NCBI GenBank assembly: GCA_949752745.1
Contig: OX457024.1
Span: 112,577,414 to 112,641,413, forward strand
Source of the DNA: Protula sp. h YS-2021
Lineage: Eukaryota; Annelida; Polychaeta; Sabellida; Serpulidae
Length of the DNA stretch: 64,000 nucleotides
Reading direction: 5' to 3'
The position numbers and the translations under genes are program-made. Every line of letters begins with the position of its first letter. The stretch's first letter is position 1. The notes below the pieces were generated by a model. It saw only the letters and a program-made list of their open reading frames with translations, was not told where the DNA came from and searched no databases. Of this stretch, positions 38,160 to 50,240 are shown piece after piece.

Positions 38160-38762
38160 GTGAATGCGAGTGTCCTTAAGACTGGACTGTCTGGGTTATA
38201 TGTGGAAGGACAAATCTATGATCAGCCCGTTGAAATAATCATAGATACGGGTAGCAGCGTGACCATTCTCGCAAGCTCCGTGTTCCACAAAACATGCCCG
38301 GAGGTCCAGCCAAAATTGCTTCCCTTTCACGACTAGCTCTTTTTAGCCGATGGACGTGAATTCCAGGTCTTGGGGATGACGGACATTCCGTTTCAGTTCG
38401 GACAAATTGGTGCCACACACGACGCTGTTATCGCGGACATAGAATCCGAAGGTCTGATAGGGTTGGATGTTGTGAAAGCCAACTCTTGTAAAATTAATTA
38501 TGCCGAGAAATCATTTTCGATCGATGGTAAACCCCTTAGGTTTAAGGAAAACTCGGGTCAGTTCGTAAGCTGTCGCATAAGCGCAGTTCAAACTGTTACC
38601 ATTCCCCCACAGAGTGAGTATATAGTGCAAGGGAAAGTCCACAGTAGACAGAAATTGGGTCCCTGCTCCGTTACGGAGCCGGTAGCGTCCTTAGCCCATG
38701 AGCAAGGATTGGCAAAGTCCTCGTCGACCCCAGTGAGGGATTTATACCCATTTGTATTATAA
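38160..38762 (+). pseudogene. Gypsy aspartic protease region
   Basis: The catalytic motif IIDTGSSVTIL is at 38235-38267, with DTGS at 38244-38255. The second landmark, LIGLDVVKANSCKINY, lies at 38456-38505, and one stop codon (TAG, about 38334) falls between them. The retroviral-type protease would cleave the gag-pol precursor. The frame is open from 38370 to 38762. Confidence 0.65.
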
Positions 38763-39079
38763 ATGCCTTGGACAAACCCAAAGTTGTTCTTCAGAACACA
38801 GATTTAGCGGTAGCTCATCCGGTGATGAACGTACGTGCGTTCCAAAACGCGGACCGCACCACTTATACTCCAGACACCAAACGTCATGATAAAAAGGGCG
38901 AAGTCCCCAGGCCAGACGAGGATGTTGTCAGGGAGGGACCCCTACTTTACCATCTACAAGACCTTCTGGACCGTAGTTCGGTCGATTTCACGCCCGAACC
39001 ATATGTCCGTTCTCGCAATTTTTATTTGTTTTATTTCAGTAATATGTTTTCTGCCGAGGTACTGATGTAGGGAGGTGAG

Positions 39080-40250
39080 ACATTTTAAAACATGCAATTC
39101 CTACAGGGGACAGCAAACCAAATTGTTCTGGACGAAGAAGATGCTTGTAATGGTTATTCAATTGGCGCAATCCCGAAGGACAGATTGCGCGGTGGTTGGA
39201 GATTTTGAGTCCGTTTGATTTGAAATCCAACACCGAAGCGGGACAAAGCACGCCAACGCTGATAGTTTAAGCAGAATACCGTGTTCCCAATGCGGAAAGG
39301 GTGTCGAAAGTGACGAGAATGATAAGTCTGAGGATTTCCGAGCTAAAGCTAGGCGTATCCTTAAGACTATAAAGTCGCAAAAACTCAGAAACGGACAGGG
39401 TCGAAAGGAAAATCCTCCGTTAAAGGTCAAATGGTACATCAAATAGGACATGTGGCAAATGACCACACATACGCTATTCCAAACAGTTCCACGGCTCAGA
39501 CGGCGCAATTAGCGGGCTCTCACGTCCTCCGCAGGATGGACAAATTTATGCCGCCACGGATATTTTCTCACAAGGCTCACAAAATGCACAGCCAGACGAA
39601 CAAGCGGACGCTGGTTGGCTTCGTGAGTACTCCAAAGAAGAGCTTAGCCAAATGCAACAGGCTGACCCCAATATCGGATTTATCCTCAAAAAGGTGCTAG
39701 CCAAAGAATTAAAACCCCCTTTGGAGTAGGATTCTCCCCATAGTCCTGCTATTAAAGCCCTTTGGTCAAACTGGGACCGACTAAAAGTCGTGGATGAGGT
39801 GCTATACCGGAAGTTTGAGAAAGAGTCCCAAGCTCCTGTAGGAACGCGAGTTTGGTGTTACTTTCCCCAGCGAAAGCCAAAACTCTCTTAAAAATTAAGC
39901 CGTCAATGACAAGGGCCGTTCACGGCTATTGAGAACATTGGGGACGTCAATTGTAAAATATTGTTAAATCCTCGCTCTAAGCCAAAATTGGTTCATAGAG
40001 ATCGAGTAAATATTTACCGGGTTCAGAATGACGTTCCTAATCCCCCTATCCAAAGAGCCACATCTCACTGTGTCTGAAACGGGGGATGAGGCATCTCTGC
40101 CCGATGCCCTACGCTACGATGAACCGGAAATAAAGCATGGGCAGAGAGTAGCTCTGGGTTCATTCTGAGAAACAACGGTCCATAAAACGCGGTCAGGCCA
40201 TACAGTTCGCCATCCCCGTGACTTTTCAGATTTCTCTGATCTCAGTAGCT
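39080..40250 (+). pseudogene. Gypsy RNase H end and integrase remnants
   Basis: Text resembling the end of Gypsy RNase H (FEIQHRSGTKHANADSLSRI) is at 39218-39280. LREYSKEELSQMQQADPNIG and WSNWDRLKVVDEVLYRKFE at 39620-39830 match the pre-integrase segment. GPFTVIENIGDVNCKILLNP and KPKLVHRDRVNIYRV at 39910-40025 match the integrase C-terminus, and TRSGHTVRHP near 40190 is the usual tail. The reverse transcriptase and DDE core are deleted. Confidence 0.6.
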
Positions 40251-40899
40251 AGGAAAATACCCACAGCAAATAACACCCATCAATCCTAAATTGTACAGCG
40301 TTTACTTTTTCCTTTCAAAAAAGGATCAGTCAGTGCGATTCAAGCCATCTGGCTTGTGTTGTAAATTTTATTAATACAACTATACGCACAAAGCTCCATT
40401 GTGTTCAAAGCCGCTAACGAGCGCAGCTGTGCTTATCATATGTAAATGAGGTTCTAAAATCTATTGCTTCTTTATGCTCCTGACTGAGGCTTTTGTATGT
40501 TAATCCTCTCATCACATACACCCTCTCTACTAGAGGATAGGCTAACCATTGTCCAAGCCAGGAAGGTCATACAGCTAAGTGTCTCAGTGGGGTGGTATAA
40601 AAACAGCGTATTTTTCTAGTTCGATATCATTGCTTTCAAAGGTCACTTAGACTGCCAAAATTGATATTTCTGTCTTTCTATCTGCTTAACGCATATTAGA
40701 ATAGTTACATAGCGAATTTCGAATGTGAGTTATATTTCATTTTATTTCGGTCGCGAATTTATATGCATTTTTGGTATGTTTTGCAGTATTTTGGCAAACG
40801 TGAGAAGCAGGTCTATGTTATCTGTCGAGTGACGGCCAAGAATCAGCGGAAGTTGCGGGCCAATTGCCAGGTGTCCCACTCGCAAGACTTGTGTTATTG

Positions 40900-41531
40900 A
40901 TTTTGCCCCTTTTGTGAGCACTCGTGCCCGCTTCAGTCAACGTTATGGAACCACGTCAACAAGTGCCACAGAGGGTTGGCCAAATCCCAAGGGCTTCGAA
41001 AGAAGGATCTGCGTCAAAGCCGTCCTAGGTTGCCGATGCAAGCCCCACTCCCATTGCCCTTAGTGAACCCTCAGATCCTTTGGCACTAGATGGCCCGTCC
41101 CGGCCGCTGAACCTCGACCAGTCTGTCATCCAGCCGCTGGTTGTTCCGCCGGCCCCAGAGGCACCGCCGACGGTTAAGGCTACGTCCAGTGCACAGGCAA
41201 GTACCGTTTGTACGAGAACCCCCTCTCTTCGACTCCTTCCCCGTCGGGGATCATTGATACTTCCTGGAATTTCGACGAGAAATTACCCGAATCCGAAGTA
41301 AAGAGTGCCATTCATGGGGCACCGCCCCCTGTGTTAGCACCCTCGCCTGACACCATTGTGCAGTCACCGTCAGTCACGCGTCAGATAGTTCAGGTTGAGC
41401 CGGGGCAACGGCTGCCCAAAATTTTCGAGATAGAATTACCGTTGCCCCGACAAAACGTTTCGGACATTATACGGTTGAAATTTGTCTGGAAGCCGGAAAC
41501 CAACAACCTCGTTCTTTCCAATTCAAAGTGA
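40900..41531 (+). pseudogene. Unrecognised Pro-rich ORF with a C2H2 finger
   Basis: A zinc finger CPFCEHSCPLQSTLWNHV...CH (40914-40969, Cx2Cx12Hx4H) is followed, after frame changes, by Pro/Ser-rich text (41080-41531) containing PRQNVSDIIRLKFVWKP. It may be a 3' accessory gene of the Gypsy element or part of another element. GC-rich like the Gypsy coding parts. Confidence 0.35.
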
Positions 41532-42959
41532 GTTTCCAACGTCAATTCGCGTTTCTTCCCCTCTCCCACTCCTTGTGCCCTGGGTTTTGGAGCTTTCCCA
41601 TGTGCAAAAAGCGGATTGTGCTACTTGATCTAAGGTGTTCGGGCCGTTTACACCCAAAGTCCTGCCCCCTCATCTGTGTCCATGACTAGTTCGCGGGGGC
41701 AAAAAAAATGAACTGGTGGTCAAGATGTCAACACGGAACTGCTGCAGTCCCTTGGCATCCAAATCAATAGGATTGCAAGGAGGTCCAAAGGGAACGACCC
41801 CGTGCGAGTGACCAGACTCAATCGGAAATAGCGTGGAAATACGTCCCGCCAACGAACAGTTCGCCGTTACACAAGCAACTCTGCAAAATTCCAGCGTCTA
41901 CAGTCGGACATCAAAGAATGTGAATGATATTTATAAATAAGCAACTTAGAATTTTAACCTGCGTCTCAGGCCAGATTTATCATGCCATTCAAATGCTTTC
42001 GCAAAAATTTAGTAGAAATTTAGCTTCTTCTTTGGAGGGAGAGAGAAAAGAAAAAAAAAACAAAAACAAAAACAAAAAAATAACAGCATTTAATTTTTTA
42101 CTAGAAACATTAGTCAAAATTGCAGTTGCTGAAAGGATACTTAGTGCAAGCAGCATGGCTAGTGCGGAACATTCTTTTATGTATCTCTGAGTACAAAGAG
42201 TACATTGAATTCTATGTTTTTCTTTTCAGTTCTATATGTTTTGTGTAAAAAAGTGTTCATAGCGTTGTGATGTGCTAACGGTGTGCTATACGGTATTGCA
42301 GCGCCCACGTGTATGGCCCGTCTTATAAGGTCATTCTGATGGTAGGTCAGTTCAGCAGTCTTGTGATTGCCGGTGAAATTAAATTAACGTTTAATCTCCA
42401 GTGTTGTGAAAAAAACCTTTATTATATAAAAGGGTTTCTCTGCAAAAATTTTGCATGATCCACACTCCCGCCTCTGTGGCCATGATCGTAAAGTGGTTGT
42501 CTTATTCTGGTTAATGTTTCATTTTTCTACTGTGCTGAAGTTCGGTGGTTTGATCCCCGGCATGAGAACTCAAAATTTTAGTTTTCGCGTGCTTTTCGCC
42601 ATCTGCATGTAAAAGAAGTGAGTGCATATGTTGTGGTGTAAATTCACAATGTCAGAAGAAAAGTATGTTTTTCTATTCTAGTCTATTCTTTATTTATTTC
42701 CATTTTAAACAACATATACATATATATGCGAAACATGGTATTAGAAAAAGGCTTTAATTGTGTTTAAAAGGAAAGGAGGAACAAGAAAGTTTACACTTAT
42801 TAAGCAGTCCAACCCGTTTGCAAAATTAGTGAGGTTATCTATATTTCCATGTATATATTATATATTTGTATATTTAACTACAGTTGAGAAAACCCCATAA
42901 TAGGAATGCAACTCCATCACATAGTGTTCACACCTTGACAAAATATAATGTATTTATAT
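41532..42959. other. Gene-free stretch with an A-rich tract
   Basis: An A-rich purine tract lies at 42045-42080. A TTTGATCCCCGG box near 42550 is weakly B-box-like. No gene is supported. Confidence 0.4.
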
Positions 42960-43014
42960 GAGTGAAAAGATCTACTAATAGCTACATTCAAGCACAAAAT
43001 AAATAATATTTAGA

Positions 43015-44640
43015 CTAGTATGACTCTATAACAACATTCTTAAAACGCCTTTTAAAATCGCAGAGGGATTTACAATGATATAAGCTATCGTCCAGATTAT
43101 TCCAAAGACCGGGATCAATGAGACTTATACAAAATGACCTCTTTTTTGTACGTCGATGTTTAACCTGAAATTTTCCTGCCTGACGTGTACATCCCATATT
43201 CAAGTCGAACAAATCATTAATTCTAGGGGGTAATAGGTTAAACTTCGCTTTGAACATTATGAGACATGTATTAAGTTTCACTATATCATGGAACCTTAAT
43301 AATCTAAGTCGACCAAATAAGACACTGGTATGGAATCTAAAATGTACACCTTCTATCATTCTAATAGCTTTCTTTTGTAAAATTATAAGATTTTTAGTTC
43401 TTGCTTGGTAATGATTACCCCAAATTTCAGAACAATAGTTCAAATAAGGGAGAATTAAAGAGCAATATAATGTTTGTAAGGCCGTTTTATCTAGAACATG
43501 TTTCACTTTATACATTACTGCAACACTTTTAGCGACTTTATTTTGTACATGTTTAATCTGAGTTTCCCAAGACAGCTTAGAATCAATAAAAACACCTAGG
43601 AATTTGGTGGAGTACACCCTTTTGATAGAAGTACCATTGATATTAATATCACAATTATTGCATACAATATTTGAAAATACGATAAAATTAGTTTTAGACA
43701 CATTCAAGGACAGTTTATTGACTCGAAACCATATATCTAATTTCACTAATTCTCTACTTAACGTGTTACAAATTTCACCTATATCATGACCAGAATAGAA
43801 GATGTTAGTATCGTCCGCAAACAATATGTAATTCAAAATAGACGAAACAGTATGTAAATCATTAATATATAACAAAAATAACGTGGGACCCACGACAGAG
43901 GCTTGGGGAACACCACATAACACTGTCAATAAATCTGAAACACTATCTTCAACTTCAACATATTGCGATCTATTACTTAAATAAGTTTGAATCCATGAGA
44001 GAGCTGTACCTCTTATTCCATACATGTTAAGCTTATTTAAAAGAATTTCGCGATCAATGGTGTCAAACGCCTTGCGTAAATCTATAAATACACCTACAGT
44101 TATACCTTTATTATCGATCGCACTTGACAAACTTTCAATAAAATCTAATAAAGCAAGGTTGGTAGAGTGGTCTTTTCAGAAGCCATATTGACCATCATAT
44201 AATATATTATTTTTTGACACGAATTTGGTTAACCTTATATTGTATAATTTTTCAAGAATTTTCAAAAATTGTGGTAATAGTGAGACTGGCCTATAATTGG
44301 TATAAATTTGTTCATTACCTGATTTAAATAAAGGAATAATTTTACCAATTTTCATTCTATTATGGAATACACCATTACTAAAGGATTTGTTACAAATTTC
44401 AGCAAAGGGTTCAGCAATTATATGGCTTATTTGTTTAACAATTGACATGTTTAACCCATTAGTATCCACTGATGTTTTATTATCACACAATCTTATAATT
44501 TTTAATACCTCCTCAGGACATGTAGGCTCTAAGAACATAGAGTTATTAGAACTACATTTAATAAAGTCACAATAATCTTTATCTTCACATTTCTGAATAT
44601 TATTTGCAAGGTTTGGTCCGACATTTGTAAAGAATTGATT
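43015..44640 (-). pseudogene. LINE reverse transcriptase
   Basis: Reverse-transcriptase landmarks occur in order: GKIIPLFKSG, YRPVSLLPQFLKILEKL, then GVFIDLRKAFDTIDREILLN, LCGVPQASVVGPTLFLLYIN and YILFADDTN (the catalytic FADD box). The C-terminal domain ends with RRTKKRSFCISLIDPGLWNN. The 371-codon frame 43015-44130 is intact. A single stop (TGA, about 44176) separates it from the upstream 120-codon frame, so this copy is fairly young. It copies its RNA into DNA at the target site; this copy is inactive. Confidence 0.8.
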
Positions 44641-44659
44641 AAAACCATTAGCAATTTAT

Positions 44660-45180
44660 GTACGACCACTTATCGTTTACCATTGTTACAAAAATACTCT
44701 GGAAACTCACATACTGAATGAGACCTCTTTGTACATTTATTTATGATTTGCCATGTTTTTTTAATATCCTTTTTGTGCTTTTGTAATAATACACTGTAAT
44801 ATTCTTTTTCGACTGACCTCATTACCGACGTTAGTTTATTTCTATATTTTTTATATCTGTTGATTGATTCAGTAGTTTTCAGTTTCACAGATAACCAAAA
44901 GAGACAATGTCTTTTCTTTATAGCATTCAGTAAGCCACTGGACAACCAAGGTTTTTGACATTTGAAGTCTTTACCTTTACACTTTTTATTGGACAATGTT
45001 GATCGTAAAGTTTAATAATCGTATCAATAAAGTAACAATACGCAATATTAACATCCTCTTGAGATTTAATTTCGGACCAATCTATTTTATTCAGTCCTTC
45101 TATAAATTTATTTACATTACACTCTCTCAAATCCCTTTTATTAACAAACTTCTTGCATGTATGTTTCTGTATCTATTGGC
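44660..45180 (-). pseudogene. LINE linker between endonuclease and RT
   Basis: Frames at 44670-44996 and 44927-45130 contain KPWLSSGLLNAIKKRHCLFW and YKKYRNKLTSVMRSVEKEYY, the region that follows the endonuclease in jockey/CR1-type elements. They overlap with a frame shift near 44960. Confidence 0.65.
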
Positions 45181-45199
45181 AAAGAAGATCTCGGTTTCT

Positions 45200-46870
45200 G
45201 AAGTGTTAAACTAAGGTGTTGACATCAGGTACGTTGTGCGCAGTCACAGCTAAATGAATTCAGTATTGTGGTTTAGTACAATGTGGTTGCCCTGGCAATA
45301 AGGTACCGTGTACCCATAGAAAAGAGATAGTCACTGGTGTTGTTCTTTGCATACGAGTGCCGTACGGGTGTGCTTATTCGTTTAATATGCCCTATTAAGC
45401 AACCTTTCTGACTTTAGTGCCATAGATAATGTCTCATGTATTACATATGTTGTTTATATACTTCAATATTTCTGTTTTCTAGCTTTATTGTCGTGAAAAA
45501 GACGGAAGACTTTCTTTCGCAGTTTCGCAGTGCTCATAGTAAACAGTTGTAGCTTTCCATTGGTCGATACTGAAAGTAGTCCGTCTGCAGAGCCCGCCTC
45601 CTTGAGTAGGGGGAAATTAGAGGTTCAGGATCACATAGAAGCTGTTGTAAATTATCCCGAAAAGCTCAAATAATTTTTTGGCAAACGATTTTTAGGTATC
45701 CTGCCGTATGACTGTCGGTACCGTTTCTGTGTGATGTTTTAGTGAATTTGTATATGTAAATATGTTTTATGGATTTTATGGATCTTAATGTTCGCTGCGC
45801 TTATTTCATCTCTTTATTTTATGTCTTTATCTGAGAAAACAAAGGGTTTTTATTTCGGTATACAGCAAATATAAAGTTATACGTGTGTTGCTGCGTACGT
45901 TCGACCTGTGGTCTCTCTTTTTTATAAGGGGGATAGTGTTGGATCCTTGATTTGTTTGCTTACTTATCAATAAATGTTTTAAACTCGTTTGTGATCCTCT
46001 AGAGCACTGGAAAGGGGCATAAATAGGGGAAATCGATGTCCGCCATAGTTTTGGAAGATACTTCCATGTTGTGGTATACTCGATACTGGAGACGGTGACG
46101 CGGTACAAAAAGCTAGTGCATTATCATCCCTGTTTCATGATGTTTTGTGCAAATATAATGTAATGAAGTTATAGGTAATGAATTTATAAATGTGTCACAT
46201 AAAGATTAAAATATTAGTAATGTTGATAGACAGCTTTAAAAGAAATTTATTTCTACGCCGCTGTGCTTTCGTCAGTATGACGGCACGTAGGTATATAAAT
46301 ACTCGGGATATTCTGCAGTTCAGAGAGTGTAATGGGCAAATCCAACTAAGACACTCCAAATCACAACAGCTTAAGTTGAGCCACAAAGGCGAGAATAAGG
46401 GACACACGTTAAAGTCTCCACTGAGATCAGATAAGTGTACAGTATCCTCTTTGAGGTCTTACCTTCTCCCCACTTCTCTGTCAGGCTATTGATACATGTG
46501 GGTTTCTGTGGTTCCCTGGTCGGTGGCATCGGGCTGGGGGTTGTTTATTATTTGATTAGTTCGGGGTTTGGAAGTCTGTATTTTATTCTTGATAGCTGAT
46601 AGATTAACTCTGACGTCTGACGTTCATGGTTCCTGTAACGTAGGGTTTAATTTGCAACGCTAATTGTAAAATATTCTTCGTTCTTATGGAGAAATAAAAA
46701 AATTAGATAACCGTTATCTTCTTCGTTTATGCCGCAAGGCGACCAGTTGGATTCATAGCCCACATCTACTCACTTTCTCCCTTTCCAATAACCTTCGGTT
46801 GGAAATAAAATAACGATCAACCGCAAGGTTACAACATGTCGAATAACCGTCACTTTCATTACAAAACCTT
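45200..46870. other. Gene-free stretch
   Basis: Only short frames without domains. A TATA-like AAATAGGG near 46021 and several GC-richer blocks suggest unrecognised repeat DNA. Confidence 0.35.
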
Positions 46871-46873
46871 TTG

Positions 46874-47056
46874 TTGATGACTTCCTTGAACCTGATTCGA
46901 GAAGGTTGCATTTGTTTGCCGTTGTCAAGAATACCACACTGGGACTCTGCGAGGCTGCAGACAAAGTGGAAAGTTACCATACATCCCAAATCTCCCGGGG
47001 ATTAGACCAATTAAATAATACTTATAAATTAATATTTTTGTCATATTTGACACAAT
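46874..47056 (+). repeat. Dispersed repeat, inverted partner at 55607-55801
   Basis: GGAAAGTTACCATACATCCC and GACTTCCTTGAACCTGATTC recur reversed at 55678-55801 with small changes, and GTCATATTTGACAC recurs at 55607-55623. The pair brackets the Polinton block and the membrane-protein fragments. Confidence 0.6.
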
Positions 47057-47167
47057 TCATAATCATTCATGTGAATGCTGTCTTTCTCCATTGTAATGGT
47101 TTCACATACCACCAACGCAAACTGCTGTACAAAAAAGTTATAATGTAGACCACTCACTACTATTAGA

Positions 47168-48369
47168 TAGGGTGCTCCAATAGAATTTTATGTTCCTGCG
47201 AGTACAAAAGAATATTTAGATTTAAAGAACAGTAAACTTCATATTGTATGCTGCATTGTAAAGGGTGATGAAGCAGCGTATGCTGCAGATGAAAACGTAT
47301 CATGCATCAATGACTTGTTTAATGGGTTATGGTTCATTATTGAATTATGTCTGAATGATCGACTGATTTTACATAGTAGCAATACCCATGGTTATACCAG
47401 CATCATTTCTCACCTCATTCATGACTCCGAAGAAAGTCTCAATTCTGAGCGCTCAATGCGTCTCATGTATAAAAGTACTGCTGGATCAATGAACAGTTAT
47501 GAGGTGAAAAGACCCAATCATGAAAAGTATGTATAAGGTTTTTTCATGTAAATCCTGAGGGTGGTGATATAGGTGACCCAAGAAATAATGGTTTACGTAA
47601 TCCTTATTTACGTACGCGTCTAAGCCGCGAATTTATGCTTACAGGTGCTTTAAGGGTAGATTTGTTTGAGTATCTTCCTAATGGCCTCCGCGTGAAATAG
47701 CGCTTGTATAGACAAATAGACAAATATGTATTATTGGCTGCAAAAATACCTGTAAAAGATGCGTTTCTAACCATTCGCAAAGTGAGGGTTGGTCCAGGTA
47801 TTCAGTTAGAACATACAGATGCATTGATAAAAACTCCGGCCAAGTTTCATATCACCAGAAAAGAATGCAAAAATTGAATTCCAGCAGGATTTCAATCTTT
47901 TGTGAAAGATTTTTTGGGTCAATTACCAAAGCGTATTGTCATTGGATTGGTTCATAATGAATTGAATGAATTGAGAAATCCATACAATTTCGAAAATTTT
48001 AATCTTAACCACATGAAAGTTTACCCTGATGGTGAACCATCCAAACCACTCAAGCTTAACATCAATCGGGACAAATATCCTGACGCTTTCGAAACCTTTT
48101 ACAAATCTTTTGATAAATTGAATGGTGAGAAAAGTTCCATCATAAAACGGGAAGATTGGCCTGGAGGTTATGCTTTATTTTCTTTCGACTTAACACCTGA
48201 TTATGATGGTGATGATCATTATGCCCTTATCAAACATGGGAATTGTCGGCTAAAGATGAATTTTGCCAGTGCCTTGCAAAATACAGTCAATGTTATAGTC
48301 TATGCTGCATTTGTTAACATTATTGAAATAGGTGCGAATTGCAACATTCAATTCGACCACAAGGCATGA
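47168..48369 (+). pseudogene. Polinton-type major capsid protein (F54H12.2-like)
   Basis: Coding text begins GAPIEFYVPASTKEYLDLKN near 47170. It continues through LFNGLWFIIELCLNDRLI and YKSTAGSMNS, then shifts frame near 47540 and stays in one frame to the TGA at 48367-48369 with two internal stops (about 47698, 47876). Late text includes PKRIVIGLVHNELNEL, NGEKSSIIKREDWPGGYALF and FDLTPDYDGDDHY. This is the double jelly-roll capsid family of Polintons/adintoviruses, annotated in animal genomes as F54H12.2-like. The protease start codon overlaps its stop. Confidence 0.65.
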
Positions 48370-48773
48370 ACACGAAGCAGATAGATGCCATATTGACCCA
48401 TGACTGGATGACAAGCGACTTGTTTCAACTTGTTTTTTCCATGGACCAGTTACCATCTTTGGAAAGCGGTGCCTCATCAATACAGACGATCATGATGAAT
48501 CAGAAGAGCATTGGGTGGCGGTATATTTTGACAAAGACGCTACATAATATTTTGACTCTTATGGACTTTCAGCTGTAGACGGTCGTTTGAAGAAGTTTTT
48601 AAAGTTTATTCATTTATAATTCAGTTCCATGACAAACACCAATATCATCTTCATGTGGATTTTATTGTGTGTATTATATTATTCAAAGAGCTCGAGGGCA
48701 TAGTCCTTTGGAAATCATTGATGCATTAAGAGGAAGTGATGGTGATTTTTTTTGTAAAGGATTTTGTATGTAA
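48366..48773 (+). pseudogene. Polinton-type cysteine protease (adenain-like)
   Basis: ATG 48366-48368 overlaps the capsid stop. The text MNTKQIDAILTHDW is followed after a frame shift by EHWVAVYFDKDA (His codon 48509-48511), YFDSYG and, in a third frame, SCGFYCVYYIIQRARG with the nucleophile Cys at 48653-48655. Thus His, Asp and Cys of the adenain-type triad are all visible, but the gene has at least two frame shifts and stops. In the family it cleaves capsid precursors. Confidence 0.65.
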
Positions 48774-48890
48774 ACATTATAAACCATTGTTTTATTGATG
48801 TTTTATTAGCTAATTTCAATTTTATTCTAAATATAAACAAGACAGTTTTATACATCTTTTTTGTGTTGCAAATTATTTACATTTCAACAA

Positions 48891-49901
48891 TTATTTTAAA
48901 AACGCATTCAATACATTGATATACGAATGCCATTCATTTAGATTAATATCTGTATCATAGGCATCATACTCACGTTTGTAAATTCCAGAAAAACTCACAT
49001 AACTCACATTACCAAACTTTATTATTCTAAAAGTTTCATGTTCAGACAGTTTCAGTTCATATCCATCTTTATTTGTGTCTATGTCCATCACCAAAACCCA
49101 CATAGGATATGTCAGCTCAATGGTACCTCGAATGAGTTGCACTTTCAAGTCCTCCTTGAATTCAAGCGTCATGTTCTTCCAAATCCAATGCTTGTAACAG
49201 AGCGTACCATTCCACTGTGTTGAGGGTGATGTAGTCGCAGCGTTCTGACGTAGTCGCAGCGCTCTGTAAGCTCGTCATACTGACGAAATTGTACAAACAC
49301 GCCTAGACAGTTCTTAGTCACACGCAAGGAGAAAGGAGAAAGCCAGGTATCCTCAGCTTCCCTAGATGGTCATTCAACAAGGATTGTGCTTCAGGCGATA
49401 GTATGATATACCAAAATCTCTTAGCACAATGTCATCACATGCGTTTCTTAGATATGAGAAGTGATCTGTAATAGGTTCATAATCCGATAAAAGGTCCTCC
49501 ATCTCATTCAACAGTCGGATCAACTATGAGCTGTCTCCTTGTCTGCCAAAACATTTTTATAGTCGGATGATGGTGAAACGTGGATACTGTATGGCCTCTA
49601 GGGATCGTAAGACTGTGAGCAATTTCTTCATATCAAAGTCAATTAATGCTGTAAATGGAGTATCTGGCACAATCCCATCATAATCCTCTGGATAATCCTG
49701 TAAAAGTTTTTTTTCAGAATCTAACATGTATATTTGATTACTAACATTGTTTTCAAGTATGCGTTTAAACCCAGGTACTGTCAACGGTATGTTTTTAAAG
49801 TCTTTCCACACTTCAGGTTTAAACCAATAGGCAGAATTTATAATAACTTTATCCAAGTCATTCACGGCGAAGTAAACACCACTATTAAACACTGCATTCA
49901 T
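48891..49901 (-). pseudogene. Element gene(s) with YVSF...INLNEW motif
   Basis: Two open pieces lie on the minus strand. 49901-49557 starts MNAVFNSGVYFAVNDLDKV and contains PGFKRILENNVSNQIYMLDS. 49172-48891 contains FRIIKFGNVSYVSFSGIY and DINLNEWHSYINVLNAFLK. The region between is coding-like with stops (DFGISYYRLKHNPC). The YVSF/INLNEW block resembles the element protein at 30108 and 62226. The function is unknown. Confidence 0.5.
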
Positions 49902-49919
49902 GCTAACAGTACGTGCACT

Positions 49920-50240
49920 TTATGAGGTGTCTTCTTGTCTTCAAAGCCTTTTGTCTACTTCTTTCACCTGCTTCTTTAACATTTTCCATTCAGGTACTGT
50001 AAGCAAAATACCCATTTTCGTAGGACAGTTTCTTCCACACCCTCATCTCTGAGGTACTGGCGAATGTTCACCACTCCTTCATTGCTTTGTTTCATAATTT
50101 TAATGTACTTTCCATTTCCTAGAGAAAGCATTCTCTCTCACGACTGTGGTGTTGACGTCGTCTCCACTTTCAATTTCTTGGTGAACCTCCCCCTTTTTAA
50201 GTCGTCTTGTAATGTAAATGGGCCAAGGTGAAAAAGCCAT
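49920..50240 (-). pseudogene. PC4-like protein of the Polinton block
   Basis: The start at 50240 (MAFSPWPIYITRRLKKGE) lies inside the 3' end of the polymerase gene (43-nt overlap, different frame). The PC4 signature is GNGKYIKIMKQSNEGVVNIR, then after a frame change KMGILLTVPEWKMLKKQVKE. It corresponds residue for residue in layout to the copies at 3901 and 8271. Predicted ssDNA-binding role, possibly in element replication or late transcription. Confidence 0.6.

Larger units (their letters stand above)
34422..40250 (+). mobile_element. Degenerate Gypsy-type LTR retrotransposon
   Basis: TGGTGGCAGC at 34422-34431 is a plausible primer-binding site. In order follow gag (34666-38095, interrupted), aspartic protease (38160-38760), the C-terminal end of RNase H (about 39100-39280), pre-integrase and the C-terminal integrase tail (39600-40250). 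Most of the reverse transcriptase and the catalytic integrase core are missing. LTRs were not matched. The protein-coding parts are GC-richer than the flanks. Confidence 0.65.
42960..45200 (-). mobile_element. 5'-truncated LINE (jockey/CR1-like non-LTR retrotransposon)
   Basis: Minus-strand coding text runs from about 45180 to the stop at 43015. The endonuclease domain is missing. Only the linker before the reverse transcriptase, the reverse transcriptase and the C-terminal domain remain. Plus-strand-proximal sequence from about 42960 to 43014 would be the 3' UTR; a poly-A tail was not recognised. Confidence 0.8.

Noticed and set aside
47902..48369. Independent 155-residue gene
   Set aside because: It is the C-terminal part of the capsid pseudogene, in frame with text upstream of two stops.
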